From Batillaria attramentaria (lineage: Eukaryota; Mollusca; Gastropoda; Batillariidae): DNA of 64,000 nt. The notes below the pieces were generated by a model. The model did no database searches, was not told the origin of the DNA, and saw nothing but the letters and a program-made list of their open reading frames with translations. The position numbers and the translations under genes are program-made. The stretch lies in contig JACVVK020000439.1 in NCBI GenBank assembly GCA_018292915.2, forward strand, positions 286,001 to 350,000. The letters run 5' to 3'. Position 1 is the stretch's first letter, and every line of letters starts with the position of its first letter. This document shows positions 47,062-59,300 of this stretch, piece after piece.

Positions 47062-47240
47062 CAGTAGAACCTCTTTTGGGCGGCCACCCCTTTGGGAGAC
47101 CACCTGCCTGTGCAGACCAATGTTACAATGATACTGGGTTGCACTTCTTCACTGTCTGAAGCTTCTTTTGGGTGGCCACCTCTCTTTTAAGACCACTCTT
47201 ATCTGGCCAGAGGAGTGGTCGCCCAAAAGAAGTTGTACTG
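47062..47240. mobile_element. Tc1/mariner-type (pogo/Tigger-like) MITE, 179 bp
   Basis: CAGTAGAACCTCTTTTGGGC at the left and its imperfect complement GCCCAAAAGAAGTTGTACTG at the right, bounded by TA on both sides (47060-47061, 47241-47242). The CAGTNGAACCTC terminus and TA target are typical of pogo/Tigger families. Confidence 0.85.
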
Positions 47241-47709
47241 TAGTTAAATGTCATGATAGGCCAGTTTTGCTTAGCAACTGCTTTTGATCGCTAGTCAGGT
47301 ACAATCTCACACTTGTCAGGCCTGGTTCAGCTACAAGCATACACAGATGTCCAGAATGTTACGGTGGTTTACCGAGACAAAAGACCAGTGCCATGTCTGT
47401 GGTAAATTCTAGACTTTTCTTGATAGTCTTTATTTCATTCAGTCAACCATTCCAGCAAAGCATGCTTTAATTTATTACCGTGTAATTCGGCTGTGTAGAC
47501 CAGCGTGTGTTGTCATCACTCACTGCCGTGTCGCTTGGTACTAAATACATGTACACACATCGTCACTGCCACTTACACTGTCTCCTTTTACAGCAGCTAC
47601 TGCTAGTATTTATTTGTACACTGTATTGTATTGTACAGAACTTGTTGTACAGCTTACCTGGTCACAGTTTGTGTATATACATGTACAAACATGTCAACGT
47701 GTAAGGTTC

Positions 47710-48110
47710 TGTGTACATACATGTATCTAGGTATGTGTCACAACTGAACATTTAAGGTTTTGTGTACATACATGTATAGGTATGTGTCACAACTGAACAT
47801 GTAAGGTTTTGTGTACATGCATGTATAGGTATGTGTCACAACTGAACATGTAAGGTTTTGTGTACATGCATGTATAGGTATGTGTCACAACTGAACATGT
47901 AAGGTTTTGTGTACATGCATGTATAGGTATGTGTCACAACTGAACATGTAAGGTTTTGTGTACATGCATGTATAGGTATGTGTCACAACTGAACATGTAA
48001 GGTTTTGTGTACATGCATGTATAGGTATGTGTCACAACTGAACATGTAAGGTTTTGTGTACATGCATGTATAAATATGTAACAACTGAACGTGGAAGGTT
48101 TTGTGTAAAT
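47710..48110. repeat. About 48-bp minisatellite, about 8 copies
   Basis: GGTATGTGTCACAACTGAAC recurs about every 48 bp with TGTACATGCATGTATA between. Central copies are nearly identical and outer copies degenerate. Confidence 0.95.
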
Positions 48111-49878
48111 ATGTCACAACTGAACATGTAATATGTTCATTCAGAACCTGTACAGGTAGACAGGTCATGTGATCTTCTTATTTGTTAGTACACATGTTCT
48201 TACACTTGTCTGAAACTAAGTGATCTGTGCCAGCTAATGGTGTATTTGTGCACCAACTACTATCTGCTAGTACTTTCATATTTAACATTTACGATTCCCC
48301 CCTGCCCCACCGCCCTTTTTATTTTATTTTAAGGGATCTGTAGATCTCCAATGCGATCAAATTCTCATACATTGACACAGGCACAGTTTCCTCCCTTGCA
48401 GCATCCAAGTCTCGATTTTGTTCCCTTAGATTAGAATTTGAGATTCGATACACGTCTCACACAGAGATCAGTGTCGTACCTTTGCTCAGTGTAAATGTAA
48501 TTAATGTTGTGATGGGTTTTGATGGTGGGTTTTAGTTATGTGTAGGATGGAGAGATTTTTTTTATTCATTTCAGGGGAACTATCTTGTACTTATCTTGTT
48601 CATTATGATGTCACTTTTTAAGTTTTTCACAACCAGGCACATGCCGTGTTTAGGGACTTTACTGTTGACAGATGTGCACGTCCCTGTGTGTGTGGCAAGT
48701 TAGCAAGCCACCTAGTATAATGAGGATACCGTGGTCCACAGTAGGTGTGGTGTTTCTAGGGACAATCGCCTGCCAGGAGTAAACATTTTCCACCACCCCA
48801 GCTATTGTGTTCCATGTGTGTTTCCCACTAGTGTAAGGCCACTTGTTCAGCTAATCACAAATGAAACGGGCAAAAGAGAACAAACACTGACGTGTCTTCT
48901 AACACCGGTCATTTCCAGATCCAAGTTGTGTAAAGTGACGTCACAATATCAAGTGTGTTACAGAACATCTCACCTTTAGTTGCCTCTTTGAACATGCACA
49001 GATAGTTATTACCCAAAACAAGTGATGTCATGTAGCATGGCTGGTTGGTCATGTCGTTTTCTTATTTACACATGGTGGAATATACTGGGTGCTAGACAGG
49101 TGCAGTCACTTTAGTTGCAACAAATGTAGCAAAATGTTTCTCCCTTGACATAGTCACTTCTTTCAAGAGAGATTCGCAGGTGTTGGCTTCGTGTTAGGCA
49201 CGGTTACGCCTGGGATCATGAATATTCTGAAAGCTATAGTATCTGACCACGGTCATGGGGGGATGTCTTGTGATCACTGTGCTAGCCGGGAAAAGGTTAA
49301 CTGTCTGTAGAGACTGGCAGATACCATGGCAGAAGATTTACCATATTTTCATTTTCTGCTGTGCATTTAGATAGATCTATATACCCCCCTTCCCCCCCCC
49401 CCCCCCCTCCAAAGAACTTGATAAAATAATTTTTACATTGCTGTGCCTCTACCATCATTCAACTATGTTAGAGATTTAACATAACTCCTTTCGTAAATGT
49501 TTATAGTGAAAGTTCATTGGTTTCAGTGACTAAGTGTATAACCGTCTGACAGCTTTAAACATCTTCTGTATATTTCAATCATTATTTATTGATTTTCAAT
49601 CATCGCCTGCATTTCCCTTGCCAATCACACATTATCCTTTTGCACAGGCATGTTTCTGTTTAGCTGTACATTTTTTTATACACCCTATGATGAATTTTTG
49701 GGGGTATGTACACCCATCGATGATTTTAGATTAAAAAAAAACGTAACTATGTTTCCTCCCTCTTCAAATCACTTGAGTTTATGGCCTGAAGCTGTAGTGC
49801 ATGATGAATCATGGTCACATCTGTGAGCGTGTGAAAGTACGTTGTTTGCATTGCTTTTTTTTTTTCTTCTCTCTGTAG

Positions 49879-49883
49879 TGTGT

Positions 49884-49925
<42 letters not shown>

Positions 49926-50024
49926 GTGTGTGTGTGTGATGGACATGGAGGCCGTATAGTCATGAAGTGGAAGGTGTGTGTGTGTGTGTGTGTGTGATGG
50001 ACATGGAGGCCGTATAGTCATGGA

Positions 50025-50082
<58 letters not shown>

Positions 50083-50125
50083 TGGACATGGAGGCCGTAT
50101 AGTCATGGAGTGGAAGGCGTGCGAA
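49879..50125. repeat. Composite (TG)n array with three copies of a 33-bp insert
   Basis: GATGGACATGGAGGCCGTAT occurs three times (about 49939, 49997, 50081), each between GT tracts, so segments were duplicated together with the microsatellite. Confidence 0.93.
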
Positions 50126-50519
50126 CATACATTGTGTCTGTGAAGGGCTGACTTTGTATTTGACAGCATGGAAAATGGCTGTCTGCATGCATCAACTGTG
50201 ACAATTGTTGCTGCTGAGGGTGCATGCATCTGTCATTATATTCATCACCGTCATTGTCATCATTATCCCACTAAGTTCCCATCTTCATAATGTGAAATGA
50301 AAAACAACAACAAAAAAACAAACAAAAAACCCCCAAAACCTAGCAGGGTAATAGATGTATATTTTATAGTGGTTCATTCTTTTCTACCTCACTGTATTGT
50401 TTTAAACTGTTGTAGACTGTAGTATTCGTTTTTCTTTCCAACCCTATTAATGGTATTATTTATTATGTACTGCTAATAAGCTGATATAGTTACTACACCA
50501 TATGTTTTCCCATCCGCAG

Positions 50520-50584
50520 AACAACCGGTTTTGATGCGAGTGATTCAGGAAATGGTGTAAAACATCCGGGTATTGACACCACCT
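50520..50584 (+). CDS. Candidate coding exon, possible alternative CUEDC1 3' exon
   Basis: 65 bases between TTTTCCCATCCGCAG and GTAAGG. Read with two bases from an upstream exon it gives (x)TTGFDASDSGNGVKHPGIDTT without a stop and leaves one base. That matches the phase of the exon at 62314. CUEDC1 exon 7 (ends 43842, two bases over) could feed it. It is short, so chance is possible. Confidence 0.3.
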
Positions 50585-51734
50585 GTAAGGAAGATCACAA
50601 TCTAAACATTTCATTGGGTTCACCTTGCAGCTGTAGAACTTGATAAATACTCTACTGGTATTTGGGTCCTGCGTCTGTGCCGGGTTTCATGATACAGACC
50701 TGTCAGAGAGACTTTGGACCTTGTGCTCTTCTGTACGGTTTTGTTTACACTCACGGTCTGCAACACTCTCCCTGTTGCTGTGGGATGCTGCGTATATTGG
50801 GTATACTTATACACAACAAGGATAGGGCATAGGAAGTTGTGCGTACGTGTGTGCGGATGTGTGTACGCATGGATGTGTGTGCGGATGTGTGTCAGTATGT
50901 ACGATTATGAATTACTGCTTCACTGTAGCCTACTTCTCTGAAGCATACAGGGTACATATTTTTTATTTTCAGTTTTGTTGATCACTTTTGGCATCTGTTT
51001 TGTTTCATGAACTTCAGAATCATGTGAACGTTTGCCGCAGGGTTAGTTTGTGGAAACCCAGCTGTGCGTTACGCTGAAGACAGCTGTACATCTGTTAGTA
51101 ATTTAAGACATTGGCATGGGTTTTCCATGTCACCAATCTTTAGTAAAAGGCCCAATCTGGAGCATACAGATTTGTAATGAATGTTGTGAAGTAATACTTA
51201 GGAACACAATTGTTGTCATACGCGTGCAATTCTTTTTTGTTTTTGTTTTTGTTGATTGTGTTGTGTAGATGTATCCTTGTACTGTATTGCACACAAAAAA
51301 GTTGTGGGTATACTTGTATGGTTCCAGTGTGTACGGTAATTACTATTAGTTCAGTGTAAGGATATGTATCTCAATGCAATGTGTAAATAAAGAAAACCAC
51401 TTTCTTGAACAGTGTGTCATGAATTTCAAATTGTGATCATGTATTATGTATTTACCTTAACATCCTTTTTGTCAAAAGTCTTTCTTTATCAGTTAAATGT
51501 GAAACAAGTGTATACTTTACGACAGAGAAATTTGGGACGCACTTATTTTGCCCATGGTAACTTACAAAATTTACATAATGTACATAACCCTGGCTTTTAC
51601 ACAGTTCTGGACTGTCTGAAAAAGTGTTCTCCAATATTTTTTGATATCATTGAGGACATCTGTGACCATTGACATTTGATGGAATAGCTTTTGTTGGTCA
51701 GGACGAGAACATGTAGATCTTCATGTCTCAGTGT

Positions 51735-51955
51735 AGAATGAGACAAGTTGAAGAACATAATGACATAGAATGAGACAAGTTGAAGAACATAATGACATAG
51801 AATGAGACAAGTTGAAGAACATAATGACATAGAATGAGACAAGTTGAAGAACATAATGACATAGAATGAGACAAGTTGAAGAACATAATGACATAGAATG
51901 AGACAAGTTGAAAAACATAATGACATAGAATGAGACAAGTTGAAGAACATAATCA
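51735..51955. repeat. 33-bp minisatellite, about 7 copies
   Basis: AGAATGAGACAAGTTGAAGA recurs about every 33 bp and copies are almost identical. The minus-strand frames across it are repeat artefacts. Confidence 0.95.
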
Positions 51956-52617
51956 CGGGACTTCGATTCATCTTTCCCACATGGATAATACAAATGTTTT
52001 GACAGCTATTTCTAGGAATACTTACCTTTTGAAATCATCGTTTTAATGATTACTGAAAGAAATTGCTGAGAGGGTTGTGATTTTTTTATTATTATTAAGA
52101 TCTTTTAAACCTGATCATGGTGCAATATCTGAGAATAAACTTATTGGCTTTGTGCAGTTCTAAATTTTAGTGACGTGTGTGTTCCTCTTTTCCCCTCATT
52201 TCTGTATGTTAGAAGATTTTGAGATACATGTATACGTATGCGTGTACCGTTTTGCATACAGCTCACCATGGGCACATCCAGTAGTAAACTTGTATCGGTA
52301 GTTACTGTAAAATGGCTGCCAGTTTTGTGATCCATTTCTCACTGTTACGACCATTCAGGTTCTGTTTGAAGTTACCTCAGGTGACTTTCCTGTGTTGTTT
52401 CCTTGGTCTGTAGCTTGACTTGCTGAAATTGTTTTATCATTTGTTTCGCATGGGAAAACGGGTCAGCTCAGCATGTTGGAGCACTTCAGTTCTGACGAAG
52501 AGGTGGTTTCAAGTTGTCGTAGAATAAGACTTATTTTACAAGTTTACTTCCTCTTGGAAATCGACCTCTGGGTTGACAGAGGATGTCAGAAGTCAAGTCA
52601 GAAACCTGTTCAGTCTT

Positions 52618-52620
<3 letters not shown>

Positions 52621-52671
<51 letters not shown>

Positions 52672-52945
52672 TGGGGATGCAAGGGGTGGAGAACCGGTTT
52701 GTGTTACCATCTAACTACTAGCACTTGAGTACCAGCGAAGTTACCGGTGATTTCTCTTTTGCTTTTATTGAGATGTGTTTGGTCTCTGTATCCTACTACA
52801 TGTATATTCATGCTGTGCTGACCAATCCTGCAGACTATCCTCCCAGTAGCCTTTGTTGCTTGTGTGGCCTGAAGCCTCAATTAACTAACCAACCAACCAA
52901 CCCCCCCCCATCCCCCCCCCCCCCCAAAAAAAAAAAAAAAAAAAA
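52621..52945. repeat. (TG)n and poly-C/poly-A tracts
   Basis: GT tract at 52621-52668, then C-runs and an A-run at 52902-52946. Confidence 0.9.
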
Positions 52946-53464
52946 ATCACTGACCAGCATGTGAGACATTTACACACCAAAAAATAAAAAGAAAGATGCT
53001 CAAGTAGTGCTGTATGTACGTTGAGTTTTGTAGGATGTCCGTAGGAACGGTTACTACCCTCGGCTGTACATTTCTGATGTCCGATGGATTGGCATGACTT
53101 GCTTACTGGAAGCAAGTCAGAAAAGTTTGCAGGTGATTTACACTCCTAAACCTGTTGCATTGTAGTGTTTGTGTAACCCTGTCTGATCACATCCGTCTGT
53201 CTGTTGGAATACTGTACATACATTATTGTAATCGGCCATGCTTCAACTGTGCTACATGTTTAATCTGTACACCAAGGTTAGTGTGCGTACTGGTCAAATA
53301 CATGTACAACTTAGCAACTACCCTGAATAAATTTTGATGTATAAGAGTTCTGTGTTCAAGTGTGTGTTTATGTGGCTGGCAGTTTCTATTGTTTGTTCGT
53401 TCGTTATGACATTTTGTGTAACATTTGCCTGTAGTCTTGCATGATACTTTCTCTAACAGTCTCC

Positions 53465-54602
53465 CACTGTCTGTCTGTCTGTCTGTCTCTCAGTCAGTCT
53501 GTCTGTCTGTCCATTAGTCGGTTTGTCTGTCTCTATCTCTCTGTCGTTGCTGACAACTTGCAGCAGGGAGTCGCCACAAACATGCTATAGGGTTTGTTCC
53601 AAGTGGATGTAAAGAGTGCAGCTAGTCTCTCTGTCAGGTACTCCCAGTATGTCTCTGTCAGGTACTCCCAGTATGTCTGTCTGTCAGGTACTCCCAGTAT
53701 GTCTCTCTGTCAGGTACTCCCAGTATGTCTGTCTGTCAGGTACTCCCAGTATGTCTGTCAGGTACTCCCAGTATGTCTGTCTGTCAGGTACTCCCAGTAT
53801 GTCTCTCTGTCAGGTACTCCCAGTATGTCTCTCTGTCAGGTACTCCCAGTATGTCTGTCTGTCAGGTACTCCCAGTATGTCTGTCTGTCAGGTACTCCCA
53901 GTATGCCTCTCTGTCAGGTACTCCCAGTATGTCTCTCTGTCAGGTACTCCCAGTATGCCTCTCTGTCAGGTACTCCCAGTATGCCTGTCTGTCAGGTACT
54001 GCCAGTATGTCTCTCTGTCAGGTACTGCCAGTATGTCTCTCTGTCAGGTACTGCCAGTATGTCTCTCTGTCAGGTACTCCCAGTATGTCTCTCTGTCAGG
54101 TACTCCCAGTATGTCTCTCTGTCAGGTACTCCCAGTATGCCTCTCTGTCAGGTACTCCCAGTATGTCTGTCTGTCAGGTACTCTCAGTATGTCTGTCTGT
54201 CAGGTACTCCCAGTATGCCTCTCTGTCAGGTACTCCCAGTATGTCTCTCTGTCAGGTACTCCCAGTATGTCTCTGTCAGGTACTCCCAGTATGTCTCTGT
54301 CAGGTACTCCCAGTATGTCTCTGTCAGGTACTCCCAGTATGTCTCTGTCAGGTACTCCCAGTATGTCTGTCTGTCAGGTACTCCCAGTATGTCTGTCTGT
54401 CAGGTACTCCCAGTATGTCTGTCTGTCAGGTACTCCCAGTATGTCTGTCTGTCAGGTACTCCCAGTATGTCTCTCTGTCAGGTACTCCCAGTATGTCTCT
54501 CTGTCAGGTACTCCCAGTATGTCTCTCTGTCAGGTACTCCCAGTATGTCTCTCTGTCAGGTACTCCCAGTATGTCTCTCTGTCAGGTACTCCCAGTATGT
54601 GA
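53465..54602. repeat. (CTGT)n and 24/26-bp minisatellite, about 38 copies
   Basis: From 53628 to 54600 the words CTGTCAGGTACTCCCAGTAT repeat with 22, 24 or 26-bp spacing. All three plus frames stay open because the unit lacks stops, so the long frames at 53594-54681 are not genes. A CTGT-rich seed lies at 53465-53545. Confidence 0.96.
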
Positions 54603-55767
54603 GGTCGCTATATCTGTATCTGTAAATCAGCCCTTTCTAGTCACAAGACATTGGAAACAGCTGCACACCGCTACATTGTAAATACATATACAAACTAGTC
54701 AGTATTGCTTTGAAGCAGGTCTTCAGTTGACCAGCAGCCCCACCAGCAGCATATTGAAGCCGATATAATTTTGAGAATAATGGCTACAGAGTTGCTACAT
54801 CAATTTGTTTTGGTTAACAAACATAAGTACAAATTGTTAACACCCCCCCCCCCCCCCCCCAAAAAAAACACACCACCAAACAAACAAAAAAAAAACCAAA
54901 CAAACATAGGAAACCAGGATTTCGTTTCTTTCCCGATCCGTATTTTGCAAAGATATTTCGGCGTTTAGACGTCGCTAAGTCTAACATCCGGGAGCGGATG
55001 TTTTGCGCAAGATCACTTATGCACGGCCGCTTCCTTGTGAGAATAACGTGAAGATACACGCAAATTTGTTTAAATTGGTAATTATCATGACTTTCTGTGC
55101 CGTCTTATCGTTTTACTTGCTGGTTTAGAAGGTTGAAGTTTCGTTTTTATGAAGCATATGCACCGTTTCGATTTCAACACCTGTAAAGCATCTCCACACT
55201 GCATAGCATCAACAGTTTTTGCCTCTGTTTTCTTCGGGTGTCTTTCTCAGTTTCTCACTCTCCATGCAGAACTTCATATTGCAGATGACAGGACTTTTTA
55301 AAATATCTTTTTAAATGATGCACGTTTGTCTACTCGCATTTTTCTAGATTTCTTTCACAAATTGCATGAGATTCACAATCATGTTGCCTAGTGTAGATCT
55401 ATGCATGGATGTTTACCCCGACAGAGTGAGACAGGCAGTGGATATTTCACTGTCACACTGGCTGACGGACGGCACGTGGCATGGGTTGTGCCCCGTCATC
55501 GCACAACCCACCAGCAGAGGTGCAGAACCAGGCTCGGAATATTCGCATCAACAGTACGACTTGCTGTTGTTAATCAGTTGTGGCTTCTTGTCTGTTGTCA
55601 TGAACTTTTATTTTGCAACTTGTTATTTCGTGTCATTTCATGTGTGAACATTGCCTCTTATGATTGTTGTGTATGATTTCTTTTGCAGTGCTGTATACAT
55701 GGCTGATATTTCATGTTTATTTTTTGTTCTTTTAGTGATGTGTGTGTTTTCCATTAGAATCTCTTAC

Positions 55768-55968
55768 ATACCTTAGCTACCCGCTGAGTGTCCCCAGGAA
55801 GCCCATTGGCCAATGCAGTTACATGTAATATGATGTACATACCTTAGCTACCCGTTGAGTGTCACCAGGAAGCCCATTGGCCAATGCAGTTACATGTAAT
55901 ATGATGTACATACCTTAGCTACCCGCTGAGTGTCCCCAGGAAGCCCATTGGCCAATGCAGTTACATGT
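55768..55968. repeat. About 72-bp tandem repeat, 3 copies, the last split by the Gypsy element
   Basis: GCTACCCGCTGAGTGTCCCC recurs at about 55777, 55849 and 55918. The third copy is cut after TTACATGT by the retrotransposon and resumes at 61093 with CATGTAATGATGCACATAC. Confidence 0.93.
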
Positions 55969-56282
55969 TGTTGTATTTTTCTCCTGCTATGTCGCTCTCT
56001 CGGTGCACTCGCAGAGAAGACACGGGATACAACAGGCTGGAACTCCAATACTTTATTAACAGAAGATGCGCAAGAACAAACTCATGAAAGAGGAAGAACC
56101 CAGAACGCTGTGCAGTGCTGCTTATATACTAACAGGTCAGATCTAGAACATTCTGTAACATACTGGCAAGTACGGAATCGTTCCAAGGTTACGTAATCTA
56201 CTGACGTTACTGCACTCGCATGTTCTGGGATGGTCTAGAAATTTCCATCGAAATGTAGTGACTTTTCGCGATCTCTACAACA
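55969..56282 (-). repeat. Gypsy 3' LTR
   Basis: 314 bp, TGTTGTATTTTTCTCC to CTCTACAACA on plus. It is the downstream LTR in the element's minus orientation. On minus it carries AATAAA (from TTTATTAAC) about 90 bp from its 3' end and a TATATA-like ATTAGTATATAAGC in the middle. Confidence 0.97.
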
Positions 56283-56297
56283 CCTCCCTACCAAAAT
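56283..56297 (-). other. Polypurine tract
   Basis: On minus, GGTAGGGAGG directly precedes the 3' LTR, the position from which plus-strand DNA synthesis is primed in Ty3-like elements. Confidence 0.7.
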
Positions 56298-56316
56298 TGT
56301 TGTTTCACAACAAACT

Positions 56317-59300
56317 TCAACAACAAAGTCTGTCTCTGGGTTTTGGTGTTCTTTTGGATCGTCTGGGGTTGTCTGGACCATACTCTGGAACAGGTGGCTT
56401 GGTCCTGGGCAGTCGTGGTCTGCTCTGGTTCTGTGTCGGTGGCACGTTCTCCAGAATCTCCATCGGATGGTCGATCGGGAGCTCAGAGGCATCTGCTGAA
56501 TCACCAGGTTCGTTGTCCTCTTCAGAAGCGTAACGTGGACGCAACTGTTCCCAGTGTCGTCTCCAAACTGGGCCACGAGGAACTACCTTGACGTTGAAGC
56601 AGCGAGTACCCGTAGACTTCTTGACCACTGCTGGTACCCATCTGGGCTGCTTGGCATGGTGAGGTCCATAGTACAGTGCATATACTGGATCTCCAGCCTT
56701 GTACTGCCTGGTCACCTTGGCGACACCTCCTGGTTCCGGAGTCACCTGAGTTTTAGATGCCTCCTTGGATTGCTTGCCCTGAGCTATGTGTGCTGGCGAG
56801 GGAAGCAAAGTGTCGATCCTTGTCCGAATCTGTCTGGACATCAAGAGTTCACTCGGAGAGAATCCGCAGGATGTTGGCATTCTCCGGTACTGCATCAGAA
56901 ACTCTTGAAGTGCTCGCTTCGGGGGCAGAGAAGACTTCCTGAGAGCTTGCTTGAAAGTCTGCACCAGCCGTTCTGCAGCTCCATTGGTAGCAGGATGATA
57001 GGGCGCTCCTGTCAGGTGCGTGATCCCACGTTCCTTGCACCAGCTCTGGAACTCTTCAGAAACAAAGGTGGTTGCATTGTCGGAGACCAACGTGTGTGGG
57101 TATCCGAAGTGAGCGAAGTCTTCTTCCAGCAGGTCTAGAGTAGCTCTAGTGGACGTGGATGACGTTGGGTGGATGCATGGGTACTTTGAGTAAGCATCCG
57201 TGATCACCAGCCAGTTGGTGCCCATGAAGTTGATGGCGTGGTCCACGTGAACTCGGCTCCATGGCTTCTCTGGTAACATCCAGGGATGAACTGGCGGTTT
57301 GGATGGCTTGTTTTGATGTTCGCCGCAGGAGTCACATCGTCGACTCGTCATCTCTATTGCAGCGTCGATACCGGGCCAGTATACTGCAGTTCTTGCCAAC
57401 TGCTTCATGCGTTCCATGCCGAAGTGTCCGATGTGCAGAAGATCAAGGATCTTGGGCTGCAGGCTTTGTGGAATCACAACTCTTGTACCATAGATGAGGC
57501 ATCCGTGGCAGGTACTGAGAGAATCTGACAACTTCTGGAACTTTCTGACTTCTTCGTTGATCTCAGCGTGCTTCAGCGGCCACCCTTCGCGCACGTAGCG
57601 CATCACTGTAGCTATCACTGGATCTTTGCCTGACTCTTGACGAAGGATGTTGTCGTCGAAAGGTTTGACTTGAAGACTGAGAACTCGGATGGCGCACACC
57701 ATGTCCGTGTCTTCCCCACTCTCCTCCCTGTCAAAGTCGATGTCGTCTCCAGAAGGCAAGCGACTGAGGGCATCTGCATTGCCGTGATCTGCAGTTTTCC
57801 GGTACTCGATCGTGTAGTCGAACTGGTTCAGCCATAGGGCCCACCGAGCTAGTCTGTTAGCTGCAAGAAGTGGTGTCCCTTTCTTTGGTCCGAACAGCGC
57901 CGTCAGGGGCTTGTGATCAGTCACCAGTATGAACTGTCGTCCGTACAGATACTGGTAGAATTTCCGCAAACCATAGATGATGGCTAGGGCTTCCTTGTGG
58001 ATTTGGCTGTAGTTTCTTTCTGCAGCTGTAAGAGTCTTGGACACATTGGCAATTGGGCGCTCGCTTCCATCCGGATAGCGATGAAACAGTACTGCTCCAA
58101 TTCCAACGTTGGATGCGTCACAAGCCAGCCCCACAGGCTTTTCTGGGTCGAAGTGTACAAGCACTTGATCAGAGGAAAGCACATTCTTCAGCTGTTCAAA
58201 AGCTGCTTGTTCCTCTTCTCCCCACTTCCAGGGATTTGCCTTCTTTGTCAGGCGGTAGAGCGGCTCTGCCAAAGTAGCCAGGTTTGGGATGAATTTCCCG
58301 TAGAACTGTACTGAGCCCAGAAAAGACTTCAAGCTTGAGACATCCGAAGGTGGTGGCATCTTCAAGACTGCCTCGACTTTGGATCCTTTGGAGATTCCTT
58401 CAGCCGATAGAGTGTGTCCAAGGTATTCCACACTGGGTTGAGCAAACAGGCATTTTTCACGACGGCATCTGAGTCCTTTGTCGTTCAGACGCGTGAGTAG
58501 TCGTTCCAGGTTGCTCAGATGATCTTTGGCATCCTTCCCGCTGGTGAGTATGTCGTCTTGGAAGACGGCAACTCCAGGCAGATCACTGGTCAGATTTTCC
58601 ATGATCTCCTGAAAATAACCAGGTGCTGACTTGATTCCGAAAGGTAGTCGTTGTTGCAGAAGTACCCCACGGTGAGTGCTGAGGGCTAGTCTGCGTTGAC
58701 TTTCTGGTGCCAGCTTGATCTGGTTGTAGGCATCAGCGAGGTCGATCTTTGTGTAACCAAATCCTCCTCCCAGCTTTTGCATCAGTTCCTCTGGGAGAGG
58801 CATTGGGTGACGGTGATCAGCAAGTTGATCGTTGATCCCGACTGAGTAGTCACCACAGATCCGCAGTTTTGGCCTCAGGGCGCCTGTACTATTTGTCTTA
58901 CGAATTGGAACCACTGGTGTTCCATAGTCGTTGAACTGGACTGGCTTCCAGACTCCTTTGGCGATGCCTTCTTCGTAGCCTTTCGTCAGGTCATCACGAA
59001 GAGCGAAAGGAACCGGCCTTGCCTTGTGAAAAACCGGCTTCGCGTCGGACTTGAACTTTATTTCCAGCTCAAAATCCTTCAGACATCCCAATTCTTCCTT
59101 GAAGAGATCTGGGAACTTGTCGCAGAGAGTGTGGCAGTCCTTCTGAAGAGAAGCATAAGCTGTGCTGGAGGTCTTCGGATGCGATTCTTTTGCACCCTCG
59201 TTCTTGACTTGACTCTCTATGCTCTTCAGTCCAAGGGCATTGTCCACTGAAATTCCCAGAGCCTGGATCGCGTTTCGTCCAAGTAGGTTGAGATCAGGGA

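Larger units (their letters stand above)
44535..51410 (+). other. Probable long CUEDC1 3'UTR / downstream region
   Basis: No coding frame above background except the small candidate exon at 50520-50584. I saw no AATAAA between the CUEDC1 stop and 51386-51391, where one is followed within 20-30 bp by a GT-rich stretch, so the 3'UTR may reach about 51.4 kb. It holds an inverted MITE pair, a pogo-like MITE, two minisatellites and (TG)n tracts. Confidence 0.4.

Noticed and set aside
53594..54681. Three overlapping plus-strand frames of 318-343 codons (SVRYSQYV repeats)
   Set aside because: They are translations of one 22-26-bp minisatellite whose units lack stop codons; all three frames are open for the same reason and no splice or start context supports them.
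55366..55676. Two 91-93-codon plus frames before the Gypsy element
   Set aside because: Overlapping frames with no splice signals in phase with neighbours and no recognisable motif; treated as chance.
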